From CAWINY01 sp963837635 (lineage in GTDB: Bacteria; Acidobacteriota; Terriglobia; Terriglobales; Acidobacteriaceae), in NCBI GenBank assembly GCA_963837635.1, contig CAWINY010000007.1:992001-1056000 (forward strand): a DNA stretch of 64,000 nucleotides, read 5' to 3'. Positions 1 to 8,522 of this stretch are shown in pieces. A program made the translations under genes and the position numbers. The stretch's first letter is position 1. Each line of letters begins with the position of its first letter. The notes under the pieces are model-generated. The model saw only the letters and a list, made by a program, of their open reading frames with translations, was not told the DNA's origin and ran no database searches.

Positions 1-1762
1 AGGTCACCCCGGCAAGGACCTTGTCCAGCGCGTCTTCCTGCAGCAATTTCATGCCTGCCGCTCGGGCCAATTCGCGCAATTCCTCATCCCGCAGACCGGA
101 GCGGATCGCGGTGCGGATGCTGTCGTCCAGCAGGAAGATCTCATAGATCCCGACACGGCCCTTGTAACCCGAATTCTCGCACGCGGCACACCCGCGCGCC
201 TCCACCATCTCCTTGACCGGCTGACTGACGCCCAGCTGCATCAAGCGGCTGCGATACTCGGTGCTCGCCGGGATCGCCTGTTTGCAAGCGACACACAGCT
301 TGCGGACCAGCCGCTGCGAGATCACCGCGCTCAACGACGATCCAATCAGGAATCCCGCGGTGCCGAGGTCCAGCAGGCGGGTAATTGCCGACACGCTGTC
401 GTTGGTGTGCAGGGTGGAGAGCACCATGTGCCCGGTCTGGGCTGCGGTCATGGCAATTTCGGCGGTCTCGCCGTCGCGAATCTCGCCCACCATGATCACG
501 TTCGGATCCTGGCGCAGCAGCGAACGCAGACAACCGGCAAAAGTACGCCCGGCTTTCGGGTTCACCTGCACCTGGTTGATATCGTCCATCACGTACTCCA
601 CCGGGTCTTCGATGGTCACAATATTGACCTCGGGAGAACGCAATAGGCTCAGCGCGGAATAGAGCGTCGTGCTCTTGCCGGAGCCAGTCGGCCCGGTGAC
701 CAATACCATCCCTTGAGGCCGCTGGAGGACATCAGTCAGCCGGTAGGAGGTTTCTTCGGAAATGCCTAATTCGCTGAAGGGAACGTTGGCGGAGGCGGGA
801 TCCAGCAGCCGGATGACCACCTTCTCCCCATATTGAGTCGGCAGGGTGGAGACCCGCAGGTCGAAGTGGTGCCCCTTGGTCCGGATCAGGAAGCGGCCGT
901 CCTGCGAGACCCGGCGCTCGGCGATATCCATGTCGCTCAGGATCTTGATGCGCGAGATTAACTGTGCCCGCACCCCGTCCGGAACCCGCATCATCTCGCG
1001 CAGTACCCCATCGATCCGGAGGCGGACCACACAATCGTGCGGCAATTGTTCAATGTGGATATCGCTGGCCTTCTTGTCGGCTGCGCTCAGCAGAATCGAG
1101 GAGAGGATGTGCACCGCAGGCGTGCTGCGGCCCCGCATGGCCGCCTGGAATTCGCTCATCGCCTCCTGGTTGCGAACGTTGGTGCTGGCGCTGAACAACT
1201 CCAGCTCCGAGACATCCATCTTCAAAACCACTTCCAAAGCCGCAGATGGATCGGGGGGTGCCGCCGGTCGCTGCGATGGTTTGGACATCTGGATCGCATC
1301 GGCAACGGAAGCCACAGGTTGGGCAGCGGGCACGTCCGCGTAATGCTGATGGATAGCGTCCAGGATCTCCTGGCGAAAGCCAAGCCGGGGCGAAATTTCC
1401 GCGCCTGATTGGAATTGCAGCTCATCCAGCGCCATCAGGTTCTGCGGCTCCGCCATGACTACCACCAGCCGACGCCCCTCAACCCTTAGCGGCAAGACGC
1501 AATGTTTGACCGCCAGGGCGTGCGGCACCAGGATCAGCGCAGTCTGCTCCGGACGGCTTGCCGAGCAATCGATGAAGGCAACGCGGGTCACCTCTTCGAT
1601 GGCCGAGATCAGCGCAGCACGCGGTACCATGCCGCTCTCCAGCAGCAACTCGCCCAGGTGCATGGACTTTTCGCGCTGCTCCACGATGGCGCGATCCAGG
1701 TCCTCCGCGCTGATCTGAGATCGCGAACGCAGCACTTCTCCGAGTTTTCGCCTTGCTGCCAT
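1..1762 (-). CDS. Type IV pilus assembly / type II secretion ATPase (PilB/GspE family), 3' end cut by the window
   Basis: Hexameric ATPase that powers pilus extension or secretion at the inner membrane. I translated it from the ATG at 1762; the frame stays open to base 1, so only the last few residues are missing. An N-terminal MshEN domain shows two 24-residue motifs (residues 6-29 and 35-58) with a 5-residue spacer, the layout of c-di-GMP-binding MshEN domains. Then come the GspE core with Walker A GPTGSGKST, the Walker B region (VGEIRDGETAE), and the four-cysteine zinc motif CVAC...CAAC followed by GYKGR. The family role is established knowledge; whether it is PilB or GspE cannot be decided without its neighbours. 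Confidence 0.93.
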   Translation of the reverse strand, partial: MAARRKLGEVLRSRSQISAEDLDRAIVEQREKSMHLGELLLESGMVPRAALISAIEEVTRVAFIDCSASRPEQTALILVPHALAVKHCVLPLRVEGRRLVVVMAEPQNLMALDELQFQSGAEISPRLGFRQEILDAIHQHYADVPAAQPVASVADAIQMSKPSQRPAAPPDPSAALEVVLKMDVSELELFSASTNVRNQEAMSEFQAAMRGRSTPAVHILSSILLSAADKKASDIHIEQLPHDCVVRLRIDGVLREMMRVPDGVRAQLISRIKILSDMDIAERRVSQDGRFLIRTKGHHFDLRVSTLPTQYGEKVVIRLLDPASANVPFSELGISEETSYRLTDVLQRPQGMVLVTGPTGSGKSTTLYSALSLLRSPEVNIVTIEDPVEYVMDDINQVQVNPKAGRTFAGCLRSLLRQDPNVIMVGEIRDGETAEIAMTAAQTGHMVLSTLHTNDSVSAITRLLDLGTAGFLIGSSLSAVISQRLVRKLCVACKQAIPASTEYRSRLMQLGVSQPVKEMVEARGCAACENSGYKGRVGIYEIFLLDDSIRTAIRSGLRDEELRELARAAGMKLLQEDALDKVLAGVT

Positions 1763-1881
1763 AACAATTCCAGGATGGCTAATTGCATCCTAAGCCACGG
1801 TCAGAAACGCCGTGTTACAAAATCCTTGCCTCAATTCTGCCATTCCCGAAACGGAATGGGAATATTACCTTGGTCACTTCG

Positions 1882-2535
1882 TCACTTGGATGACACCTTG
1901 CGCGCTTGAACTGCCCGATGCTTCAATTCCCGGAAAACGGCATCCACCTGCTGCTCGGCCTCGGCCAGCGAACCGGTATTGCGAATCACGAAGTCGGCGG
2001 CCGCCACTTTCTGCTCATCCGGCCACTGGGCCGCGGAACGCCGTTCGACCTCCGCCCGCGCCGCTTGCAGCTCCCAACCCGTTCTTCGCGCTAACCGCTC
2101 CGCCTTCTGCTCCGGATCGCAAGCCACCACCACGAGGCAATCAAATCGGTGTTGCACACCTGCCTCGAAGATTAGCGCCGCCTCGATGAGCGCGACTCCT
2201 TCCGGGTCAGCAGCACGCACCTCCTCGGCCCATTGGTCCTGGCGTTCGATCACCGCCGGATGCACAATGCAGTTCAGCTCCTGAATCCGGCTGTGGCCGG
2301 CGGCATCCGGGGCGAACGCGGCCGCGGCGAGCTTCGCCCGGTCGATTGTGCCATCGGAGGCAAGGATCTTGGGCCCAAAATGGCGGACCACCTCGTCATA
2401 AACCGGCTGCCCCGGACGCATTAGCTCATGGGCAATCTGATCGGCGTAAACGACATGGGCGCCGCGCGCGGCGAACATCTGCGCGATGACCGTCTTACCG
2501 CAGGCAATGCCGCCGGTCAAGCCCACTTTGACCAC
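1882..2535 (-). CDS. coaE: Dephospho-CoA kinase
   Basis: Catalyses the last step of coenzyme A synthesis, ATP-dependent phosphorylation of the ribose 3'-OH of dephospho-CoA, in the cytoplasm. The 217-residue protein has the usual family length and begins MVKVGLTGGIACGKT, with the P-loop at residues 8-15 and the conserved VYADQIAHELM segment (family DADxIA). It starts with GTG. That codon shares one base with the folD stop (TAGTG at 2537-2533), so the two genes are probably translationally coupled. Confidence 0.95.
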   Translation of the reverse strand: MVKVGLTGGIACGKTVIAQMFAARGAHVVYADQIAHELMRPGQPVYDEVVRHFGPKILASDGTIDRAKLAAAAFAPDAAGHSRIQELNCIVHPAVIERQDQWAEEVRAADPEGVALIEAALIFEAGVQHRFDCLVVVACDPEQKAERLARRTGWELQAARAEVERRSAAQWPDEQKVAAADFVIRNTGSLAEAEQQVDAVFRELKHRAVQARKVSSK

Positions 2536-3479
2536 TAAGCTCGCTCCGCTAATGAGACGAGTTGGACCCCGCGCCGTATCTTAGCCGCCTTGACCGTGTT
2601 GGCCATTAGCATGGCGATGGTCAGCGGACCGACGCCGCCCGGCACCGGGGTAAACGCACCCGCGATCTCAGCTACCTCCGGGTGGACATCGCCCACCAGG
2701 GTCGAACCATTCCTGGCGAACTGCTCTTCACGTTTTGCGTTGCCCTTGAAGAAGCGCTCGAACTCGGCGCGGCTGCTGATGCGATTAATGCCCACGTCAA
2801 TCACCGTGGCCCCGGGCTTGACGAAGTCGCGCGTCACCATGGCGGCCTTGCCGATTGCCGCCACCAGAATATCGGCCCGGCGGCAAACTCCCGGTAGATC
2901 GCGTGTGCGGGAGTGGCAGATGGTCACCGTGGCATTGGCGTTCGTCAACAGCATGGCCACGGGTTTGCCCACGATATCGCTGCGGCCCACCACTACGGCC
3001 TCCGCCCCCTCGACCGCGATGTTGCTCCGGCGCAGGATTTGCATCACCCCTTCGGGCGTACAGGGCACCAAGCCCGGGCGCTGGGTGGAGAGGAAGCCGA
3101 CGTTCATGGGATGGAAGCCGTCCACGTCCTTGGCCGGATCGACCGCCATGAGCACCCTCTTGGTGTCCACATGCTTGGGCAACGGCAATTGCACGAGGAT
3201 GCCGTCGATGTCATTCCGCTCATTGAGGTCACGCACCAGCGCCAGCATCTCCTCGGTGGTCACCGTTTCCGGCGGCGTGATCTTTTCGCTGTGCAGGCCG
3301 AGCATCTCGCAAGTCTTGACCTTGTTGCGAACATAGATCTCCGAGGCCGGATCGTGCCCAACCAGCACGGCGGCCAAACCCGGGCGCACGCCCTGGGCGC
3401 TCAGATGACGCACCTCCTCAGCCACTTCGGCCTTGATCTGGGCGGCAATCTGGTTGCCGTCCAGGATAATTGCAGGCAT
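2535..3479 (-). CDS. folD: Bifunctional methylenetetrahydrofolate dehydrogenase/cyclohydrolase
   Basis: Interconverts 5,10-methylene-THF and 10-formyl-THF using NADP, supplying one-carbon units for purine and formyl-Met synthesis; cytoplasmic. Visible signatures are the YVRNKVKTCEMLG catalytic Tyr-x3-Lys segment, GILVQLPLPKH, the nucleotide-binding VVGRSDIVGKPVAMLL, and the C-terminal PVPGGVGPLTIAMLM. At 314 residues it is slightly longer than the usual ~285-300; the extra residues lie in a loop around FERFFKGNAKREEQFARNGS. It is first in a two-gene unit with coaE. Confidence 0.96.
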   Translation of the reverse strand: MPAIILDGNQIAAQIKAEVAEEVRHLSAQGVRPGLAAVLVGHDPASEIYVRNKVKTCEMLGLHSEKITPPETVTTEEMLALVRDLNERNDIDGILVQLPLPKHVDTKRVLMAVDPAKDVDGFHPMNVGFLSTQRPGLVPCTPEGVMQILRRSNIAVEGAEAVVVGRSDIVGKPVAMLLTNANATVTICHSRTRDLPGVCRRADILVAAIGKAAMVTRDFVKPGATVIDVGINRISSRAEFERFFKGNAKREEQFARNGSTLVGDVHPEVAEIAGAFTPVPGGVGPLTIAMLMANTVKAAKIRRGVQLVSLAERA

Positions 3480-3532
3480 TCCAACTCCTTGAATTGAATC
3501 GATGTGCTGAAGTGAAAAGAATATCTTACTTG

Positions 3533-3624
3533 AGTGGTCAGTGATCAGTGATCAGTGATCAGTGGCCAGTAGCCCGTGCCGTGAACTGACCGAACACTGA
3601 CCACTGACCACTGGTCACTGGTCA
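3533..3624. repeat. 7-bp tandem repeats arranged as an inverted pair
   Basis: Four near-identical GTGATCA/GTGGTCA units (3534-3571) face several CACTGAC/CACTGGT units (3594-3623). The two arms are largely complementary, so the region can form a long imperfect hairpin. It fills the gap between the divergent folD and yjbR-like genes, upstream of both. No spacers of CRISPR size are present. Confidence 0.75.
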
Positions 3625-3635
3625 ATAAATTCGCC

Positions 3636-4037
3636 ATGAACTTCGATGAGATCCGCAACTACTGCCTCTCCCTGCCGTACGCGACCGAGGATGTTCAGTG
3701 GGAGACCGAGCTTCTGTTCCGCGTGGCCGGCAAGATGTTTGCCATCGTGCCACTGGAGCCGGGCGACATCATGGGCCGGGTCGCATTCAAGTGCACGCCC
3801 GAACGATGTGCCGAACTGCTCGAGATCGAGGGCGTAGAGCGCGCCCCGTACCTGGGCCGATATCACTGGGTCCGGATCGAGCGTTTCGACCTTTTCCGGG
3901 ATGCGGAGCTGCGCGAGCTGTTGCGCACCTCGTACGAGCTGGTGTGGGCCAAGCTGTCGAAGAAGGCGAGAGAGCAGTTAAGCCAAACCGCGCGAGAGCG
4001 CAGTCGGAAGAAGCGGAAGATCAAAACCTTTTCCTGA
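3636..4037 (+). CDS. MmcQ/YjbR family protein
   Basis: A 133-residue protein of the MmcQ/YjbR family (CyaY-like fold, sometimes described as DNA-binding; biochemical role unknown). Recognition rests on the N-terminal helix and strand (LPYATEDVQWETELLFRV), KMFAIVPLEPGD, CTPERCAELLEIEGVERAPYLGRYHWVRIE, and the C-terminal ELLRTSYELVWAKLSKK. The Lys/Arg-rich tail (KKAREQLSQTARERSRKKRKI) is longer than usual and could bind nucleic acid; that is inference. It stands alone, 11 bases after a palindromic repeat block. Confidence 0.8.
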   Translation: MNFDEIRNYCLSLPYATEDVQWETELLFRVAGKMFAIVPLEPGDIMGRVAFKCTPERCAELLEIEGVERAPYLGRYHWVRIERFDLFRDAELRELLRTSYELVWAKLSKKAREQLSQTARERSRKKRKIKTFS

Positions 4038-4342
4038 GGACTACAGAATACTGTGATAGCCAAGATGTTTGTCATTCCGACGCGAAGCCTAGCGTGGCGC
4101 CGGCGTGCTGCGCAGAAAACTCGCCGGCTCAAGCGCGGCTGGGTTCTCTTTCATCCATTCTTTCATCCACTATTTGACTCCGCTTCGCCCCCGCGATAGC
4201 CTCAAGAGCTTGTCTCGGCGGACGTGCTCATCTCGCCCGATACAATAAGCGAAGGGTTGGGCGCCAAGAGATTCCCGCAACTGCGCAGGACCTGCGCGAG
4301 AGGGAGCCACGGACGCCACAACGGAAAGGCGCTGGGATACCG
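4038..4342. other. Intergenic stretch with a repeat remnant
   Basis: No convincing gene. The sequence TTGTCATTCCGA at 4069-4080 matches the core of the TGTCATYCYGAGCG repeat family found elsewhere in the window, but no matching second arm follows. A short duplication (TTTCATCCATTC / TTTCATCCACT) lies near 4150-4172. The promoter of the isomerase gene downstream must be here, but I cannot pick it out. Confidence 0.4.
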
Positions 4343-5182
4343 ATGCGCAAGGCAATGTCCTCTTATGTATTCATTCAGCAACGTCTGCACCCCGGACATT
4401 TGGATACGCTGCGGCGCGGCGGCGCCGAGGCGGTTGAGATCTTTGCCGCGCGCAACCACTTCGACTACGGCGACCGCCAGCAGGTGCGCGAGATCGCCAA
4501 TTGGTTCCGGCAAAGTGGCGTGCCCCTGAATTCGCTGCATGCTCCGATGTTCAGCGACTACGAGTGGGGCCGCACCGGCACCCCGCCGGTCAATATCGCC
4601 GACCGCGAAAAGCGCCGCCGGGTGGAGTCCATGGACGAGATCAAGCGCGCCCTGGAAGTCGCCGAGCAGCTCCCGTTTCGCTTCCTGATCCAGCACGTTG
4701 GCACCCCGGGCGAAGCCTTCGAGCCGCAAAAGTTCGAGAGCACGCTGAGCAGCCTGGAACACTTGCACGCCTTCGCCAAGCCGTTGGGCGTGCGCATCCT
4801 GCTGGAGAACATCCCCAACGAACTGGCCACCCCCGAACGGGTTGTGGAATACCTCCGCGTGCTGCACCTGGAAGACCTGGGAGCCTGTTTGGATTTCGGC
4901 CACGCTCACATCATGGGCGGAGTGGCGCAATCCTTTGAGACCATGAAGGACCATATCCGCTCCACGCACGTGCACGATAACCAGGGCGAGCGCGATTCTC
5001 ACCTATGGCCCGGCGAAGGCACCATCGATTGGCAGCAAGCCATGGCACTGCTGCGCACCGCGCGCCATGCACCACCCCTGCTGATGGAGATCAATGGCGA
5101 GGGCCGGGAAGACATCGACGAGGAGATGAAGAAGGCCTACGCCAAACTGGAGGAAGCCGAGATGGCCGCGGCCAAGGCGTAG
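4343..5182 (+). CDS. Sugar phosphate isomerase/epimerase-like TIM-barrel protein
   Basis: A 279-residue xylose isomerase-like TIM barrel (AP endonuclease 2 superfamily). Visible metal-site segments are LNSLHAPMF, IQHVGTPG, ILLENIPNE (Glu), GACLDFGHAHI (Asp/His), STHVHDNQGERDSHLWPGEGTIDW and PLLMEINGE (Glu), which together match the divalent-metal site of the superfamily. The substrate cannot be predicted. The start may be ATG 4343 or ATG 4355 (MSSYVF); neither has a strong Shine-Dalgarno. It is monocistronic as far as visible. Confidence 0.8.
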   Translation: MRKAMSSYVFIQQRLHPGHLDTLRRGGAEAVEIFAARNHFDYGDRQQVREIANWFRQSGVPLNSLHAPMFSDYEWGRTGTPPVNIADREKRRRVESMDEIKRALEVAEQLPFRFLIQHVGTPGEAFEPQKFESTLSSLEHLHAFAKPLGVRILLENIPNELATPERVVEYLRVLHLEDLGACLDFGHAHIMGGVAQSFETMKDHIRSTHVHDNQGERDSHLWPGEGTIDWQQAMALLRTARHAPPLLMEINGEGREDIDEEMKKAYAKLEEAEMAAAKA

Positions 5183-5196
5183 AAGTCGCGAAGGTC

Positions 5197-5260
5197 TGTC
5201 ATGCTGAGCGGAGCATCGCCCGCTGGCGGGCGATGCGGAGTCGAAGCACCTTGTGTTTTC
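5197..5260 (+). repeat. Palindromic REP-like element, left copy
   Basis: Begins TGTCATGCTGAGCG, contains the hairpin GCATCGCCCGC-TG-GCGGGCGATGC, and ends GAGTCGAAGCACCTTGTG. It belongs to the same family as the elements at 5607, 9496 and 32563. With the inverted copy at 5607-5667 it brackets the GIY-YIG gene. Confidence 0.8.
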
Positions 5261-5267
5261 TTGAACC

Positions 5268-5717
5268 ATGAAAGAGCACCGCTATTGCGTGTACATGGTG
5301 ATGAGCAGTTCGCGCCGCGCCCTTTACATCGGGATGACCAACAATCTCGAGCGCAGAATCGCCGAACACAAGACCGGAGCGATTGAGGGTTTCACGGCGG
5401 ACTACAATGCGGACCGATTGGTTTACTGGGAAAGCCTCGACGATGTACGTAATGCGATTGATCGCGAAAAACAACTGAAAGGATGGACGCGCGCCAAGAA
5501 GGAAGCTCTGATCCGTAAGCTCAATCCGGCTTTCAGAGACATGAGTGCGGATTGGGGCACGCCTGTTGAGCGTCCATCCTGGGCCATGCGTTGGGAGGAG
5601 CCGAAAGAACCGCAAGGTCCTTCGACTCGCGATCGCGCCCAGGCGCGACCGCTCGCTCAGGATGACAAAGTAAGGACTGATGACAAGTTAGTGGCTGATG
5701 ACAAGAGTTCAGGATGA
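5268..5717 (+). CDS. GIY-YIG superfamily nuclease
   Basis: A small single-domain GIY-YIG endonuclease. Residues 5-95 show YCVYMVMSSSRRALYIGMTNNLERRIAEHK (the YVY...YIG pair with the catalytic Arg), then YWESLDDVRNAIDREKQLKGWTRAKKEALI with the metal-binding Glu, as in YhbQ-like proteins. Those relatives are ~90-110 residues; here residues from about 112 onward are read through a REP-like palindrome (5607-5667), giving a low-complexity tail (GPSTRDRAQARPLAQDD). A facing REP copy ends 7 bases before the start codon. The cellular role is unknown; association with the repeats is inference. Confidence 0.82.
   Translation: MKEHRYCVYMVMSSSRRALYIGMTNNLERRIAEHKTGAIEGFTADYNADRLVYWESLDDVRNAIDREKQLKGWTRAKKEALIRKLNPAFRDMSADWGTPVERPSWAMRWEEPKEPQGPSTRDRAQARPLAQDDKVRTDDKLVADDKSSG
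5607..5667 (-). repeat. Palindromic REP-like element, right copy
   Basis: Inverted relative to 5197-5260. It reads ACCGCAAGGTCCTTCGACTCG, an inner hairpin GGTCGCGCCTGGGCGCGATC on the reverse strand, then CGCTCAGGATGACA. It encodes part of the C-terminus of the GIY-YIG protein. Short TGATGACAAG-like units continue to about 5720. Confidence 0.8.
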
Positions 5718-5926
5718 CAAACTCTAGGCTTGTCAAAATATACTTACCGATCCTGGGAATAGTCTTGTGTTGGGTTGTTTTCCAAATGGCTAATACGGCT
5801 CGATACTTTGGAGCTTTTATCAATCGGTTCCATCCTTGTATTCAGGATCCACTGACTTCATTTCCATGTTATGGTGTTTATGATTTAGTAATGATGGGAT
5901 TGGCTGTTATCGTTGGTTTAGCCCTA

Positions 5927-7091
5927 GTGTAGTGCGTCATAACTAACAACCTTTATCAATCCGCGCGCGTCTTATGATTGAGGACACGGTTGCGGATGCG
6001 CATAGCCCCTACTATTACGTTGAGTCCGGAGCAACGGACGGTGTTGGAATATCAAGCCCGGAGTCGATCCCTCCCGGTGCGGGTGGCGGAGCGTGCACGC
6101 ATCGTGTTGTTCGCGGCTTCCGGCCAGCAGAACCAGGAAATTGCGGCGGCTATGGCCATCACGCCGAAAAAGGTTTCCCGATGGCGCAAGCGCTTCCTCA
6201 CGCTGGGCCTGGCCGGATTAGCGAAAGACGCGCCTCGGGCCGGCCGCAAACCCAAGATCAGCGCCCGCCTGACAAAACGTGTGGTGACGATGACCACGCG
6301 CCAACAGCCGACCAACGCCACCCACTGGAGCACGCGCACTATGGCAGCGGCCATAGGCATCAGCGAAGCCAGTGTGCGGCGCATCTGGCGGGCCCACGGG
6401 TTGAAACCTCATCTCGTGGAAACCTTCAAGCTCAGTAACGATCCCCAGTTTGCGGAGAAACTGGAAGACATCGTCGGTCTGTACCTCAACCCGCCTGAGC
6501 ACGCGCTGGTGCTGTGCGCGGACGAGAAGAGCCAGATTCAAGCTCTGGATCGTACTCAGCCTGGATTGCCGCTGAAACGTGGGCGCGGCGCCACCATGAC
6601 GCATGACTACAAACGCAACGGCACCGCCACCTTGTTTGCCGCGCTGAATGCGGCCAACGGCGAAGTCTTTGGCCTGTGCCAAGAGCGGCATCGCCATCAG
6701 GAATGGCTCAAGTTTCTCCGTCTGATCGACCAGACCATTCCGGCGGAGCGACAACTCCACTTGATCTGCGATAACTACGCCACCCATAAGCACCCCAAAG
6801 TGCAGCGCTGGCTGGCGCGGCATCCGCGCTTCCATCTGCACTTCACTCCCACGAGCGCGTCGTGGCTGAACATGGTGGAACGTTTCTTTCGCGACCTGAC
6901 CCAAAATCGCCTGCGTCGTGGTGTCTTCCACGATCTGGAAGAGCTCATCATGGCCATCGGCACCTACATCGACCGTCACAACGAGAGCCCCAAACCGTTC
7001 ATCTGGACCGCGCGAGCCACCGATATCCTGGAAAAAGTGAAGCGCGCTCGCCACACCCTGAATAAACGTCAATCTGTATGACGCACTACAC
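5927..7091 (+). mobile_element. IS630-family insertion sequence, complete
   Basis: An 1165-bp element with perfect 14-bp terminal inverted repeats, GTGTAGTGCGTCAT at 5927-5940 and ATGACGCACTACAC at 7078-7091. It is flanked by TA dinucleotides (5925-5926 and 7092-7093), the target duplication expected for IS630/Tc1-mariner elements. It holds a single full-length transposase gene and therefore looks intact. Confidence 0.95.
5996..7081 (+). CDS. IS630-family transposase
   Basis: DDE transposase that mobilises the surrounding IS. The N-terminal helix-turn-helix (NQEIAAAMAITPKKVSRWRKRF) and a second winged-helix region (TRTMAAAIGISEASVRRIWRAHGLKPH) precede the DDE core: CADEKSQIQALDRTQP (first Asp), LICDNYATHKHPKV (second Asp) and TSASWLNMVERFFRDLT (Glu). 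All three catalytic residues are present and no frameshift is seen. The frame is open from a TTG at 5978, but ATG 5996 (MRIAPTITLSPEQ) fits family starts, with GAGGA about 11 bases upstream. Confidence 0.95.
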   Translation: MRIAPTITLSPEQRTVLEYQARSRSLPVRVAERARIVLFAASGQQNQEIAAAMAITPKKVSRWRKRFLTLGLAGLAKDAPRAGRKPKISARLTKRVVTMTTRQQPTNATHWSTRTMAAAIGISEASVRRIWRAHGLKPHLVETFKLSNDPQFAEKLEDIVGLYLNPPEHALVLCADEKSQIQALDRTQPGLPLKRGRGATMTHDYKRNGTATLFAALNAANGEVFGLCQERHRHQEWLKFLRLIDQTIPAERQLHLICDNYATHKHPKVQRWLARHPRFHLHFTPTSASWLNMVERFFRDLTQNRLRRGVFHDLEELIMAIGTYIDRHNESPKPFIWTARATDILEKVKRARHTLNKRQSV

Positions 7092-7169
7092 TAGTAGGGA
7101 TTATAGTTTCCAGATTACTTCAGTTTGTCAGGGGAAAAGTCTAATAATCTCATGGCGGGAGAACTGTCC

Positions 7170-8519
7170 GTGAGCACTAGCAATCAACCCGCGCCCCAAG
7201 CTCCGGTGACCAGCATTCGTGAGGTCGGCAAGTACGCCGGCCAGGCGGTCACCATTCGCGGATGGCTTTACAACCTGCGCGAAAGCGGCAAGCTGCTCTT
7301 TCCGCAGATTCGCGACGGCAGCGGCGTCATTCAAGGCGTGGTCCTGAAAAAGCAGGTCGCGCCCGAGCTGTTTGATGCCCTCAAGAATCTCACCCAGGAA
7401 TCGAGCGTTATCGTAACCGGCACGGTTCGCGCCGACAGCCGCGCGCCCGGCGGTTATGAAATCGATGTGACCGACGCGCAAGTGGTGCAGCGCGTCCCGG
7501 AAGACGACCCGTACCCGATCAGCCTGAAAGAACACGGCATCGATTTTTTGATGGACAATCGCCACCTGTGGGTACGCACGCCGCGGCAGGCGGCGATCCT
7601 GCGCATCCGCTCGGAGATCGAGAAGGCGATGCACGACTTCTTCGATGAGCGCGATTTCATCCGCACCGATCCGCCCATCCTGACCCCGGCCGCGTGCGAG
7701 GGCACCAGCAACCTTTTTGAGGTCGATTACTTCGATGAATCCGCCTACCTCACGCAGTCGGGCCAGCTCTACATTGAATCCACGGCCATGGCGCTTGGGA
7801 AGGTGTACTCGTTCGGCCCTACCTTCCGCGCGGAGAAGTCGAAGACGCGCCGCCATCTGACCGAGTTCTGGATGGTGGAGCCCGAGGTCGCCTACGCCAC
7901 GCTCGACGACATCATGGAGTTGGCCGCGCAGTTCATCAGCTTTATCGTGCAGCGCGTGCTGGAGCGGCGGCGTCCCGAGTTGGAGACGCTCGGCCGCGAC
8001 CTGAGCAAGTTGGAGGCGATCCAGGCCCCGTTCCCGCGCTTGAGCTACGACGAAGCGGCAAGCATGCTCGACGAAGCCTTTGCCAAGGGGCTGATCGAAA
8101 ACAAATTCGAGTACGGCGACGACTTCGGCTCGCCGGACGAAACTTACATCTCTTCCCAGTTCGATCGCCCGGTGATGGTGCATCGTTATCCGGCGGCGGT
8201 GAAGGCGTTCTACATGGAGCCCGACCCGCAGAATCCGAAATACGCCTTGTGCGTGGACGTGCTTGCGCCCGAAGGGTACGGAGAGGTGATCGGCGGCTCC
8301 CAGCGCATCGGCGACTACAACCTGCTGCTGAAGCGAATCCGCGAGCAAGCACTGCCCGAGGAGGCGTTCAAGTGGTATCTCGATCTGCGCCGCTATGGCG
8401 GCGTGCCGCACGCCGGTTTCGGTATGGGCGTCGAACGCGCGGTGGCGTGGATCTGCGGCCTGGAGCACGTGCGCGAAACCATCCCATTCGCCCGCACCCT
8501 GCATCGACTGTACCCGTAG
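7170..8519 (+). CDS. asnS: Asparaginyl-tRNA synthetase
   Basis: Charges tRNA-Asn in the cytoplasm. An N-terminal OB-fold anticodon-binding domain (GQAVTIRGWLYNLRESGKLLFPQIRDGSG) is followed by a class II catalytic core: motif 2 around FGPTFRAEKSKTRRHLTEFWMVEPE and motif 3 GVPHAGFGMGVERAVAWICGLEHVRETIPF. The C-terminal IPFARTLHR agrees with AsnRS rather than AspRS. The frame is open from 7125. I chose GTG 7170 because GGGAG lies 7-8 bases upstream; ATG 7152 is the alternative. The arginase gene follows after 3 bases. Confidence 0.93.
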   Translation: MSTSNQPAPQAPVTSIREVGKYAGQAVTIRGWLYNLRESGKLLFPQIRDGSGVIQGVVLKKQVAPELFDALKNLTQESSVIVTGTVRADSRAPGGYEIDVTDAQVVQRVPEDDPYPISLKEHGIDFLMDNRHLWVRTPRQAAILRIRSEIEKAMHDFFDERDFIRTDPPILTPAACEGTSNLFEVDYFDESAYLTQSGQLYIESTAMALGKVYSFGPTFRAEKSKTRRHLTEFWMVEPEVAYATLDDIMELAAQFISFIVQRVLERRRPELETLGRDLSKLEAIQAPFPRLSYDEAASMLDEAFAKGLIENKFEYGDDFGSPDETYISSQFDRPVMVHRYPAAVKAFYMEPDPQNPKYALCVDVLAPEGYGEVIGGSQRIGDYNLLLKRIREQALPEEAFKWYLDLRRYGGVPHAGFGMGVERAVAWICGLEHVRETIPFARTLHRLYP

Positions 8520-8522
8520 CCT

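Larger units (their letters stand above)
5714..7144 (+). pseudogene. Small membrane-protein gene interrupted by an IS630 element
   Basis: The left part (5714-5926) encodes a 71-residue start with two hydrophobic segments (YLPILGIVLCWVVFQM and LVMMGLAVIVGLAL). Removing the IS and one TA copy (5927-7093) joins it in frame to 7094-7144, adding VGIIVSRLLQFVRGKV and a stop, for an 87-88 residue two-helix membrane protein. The exact restoration of frame and hydrophobicity supports a recent insertion. Its A+T content is clearly higher than that of its neighbours, which hints at foreign origin. No family is recognised. In the present sequence a stop forms at the IS edge. Confidence 0.75.

Noticed and set aside
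3533..3624. CRISPR-like look of the GTGATCA repeats
   Set aside because: Units are 7 bases with no spacers; it is a tandem/inverted simple repeat.
5974..6438. 154-codon frame overlapping the transposase start
   Set aside because: It is an out-of-frame shadow of the IS630 transposase with no independent features; IS630 elements of this type need only one frame.
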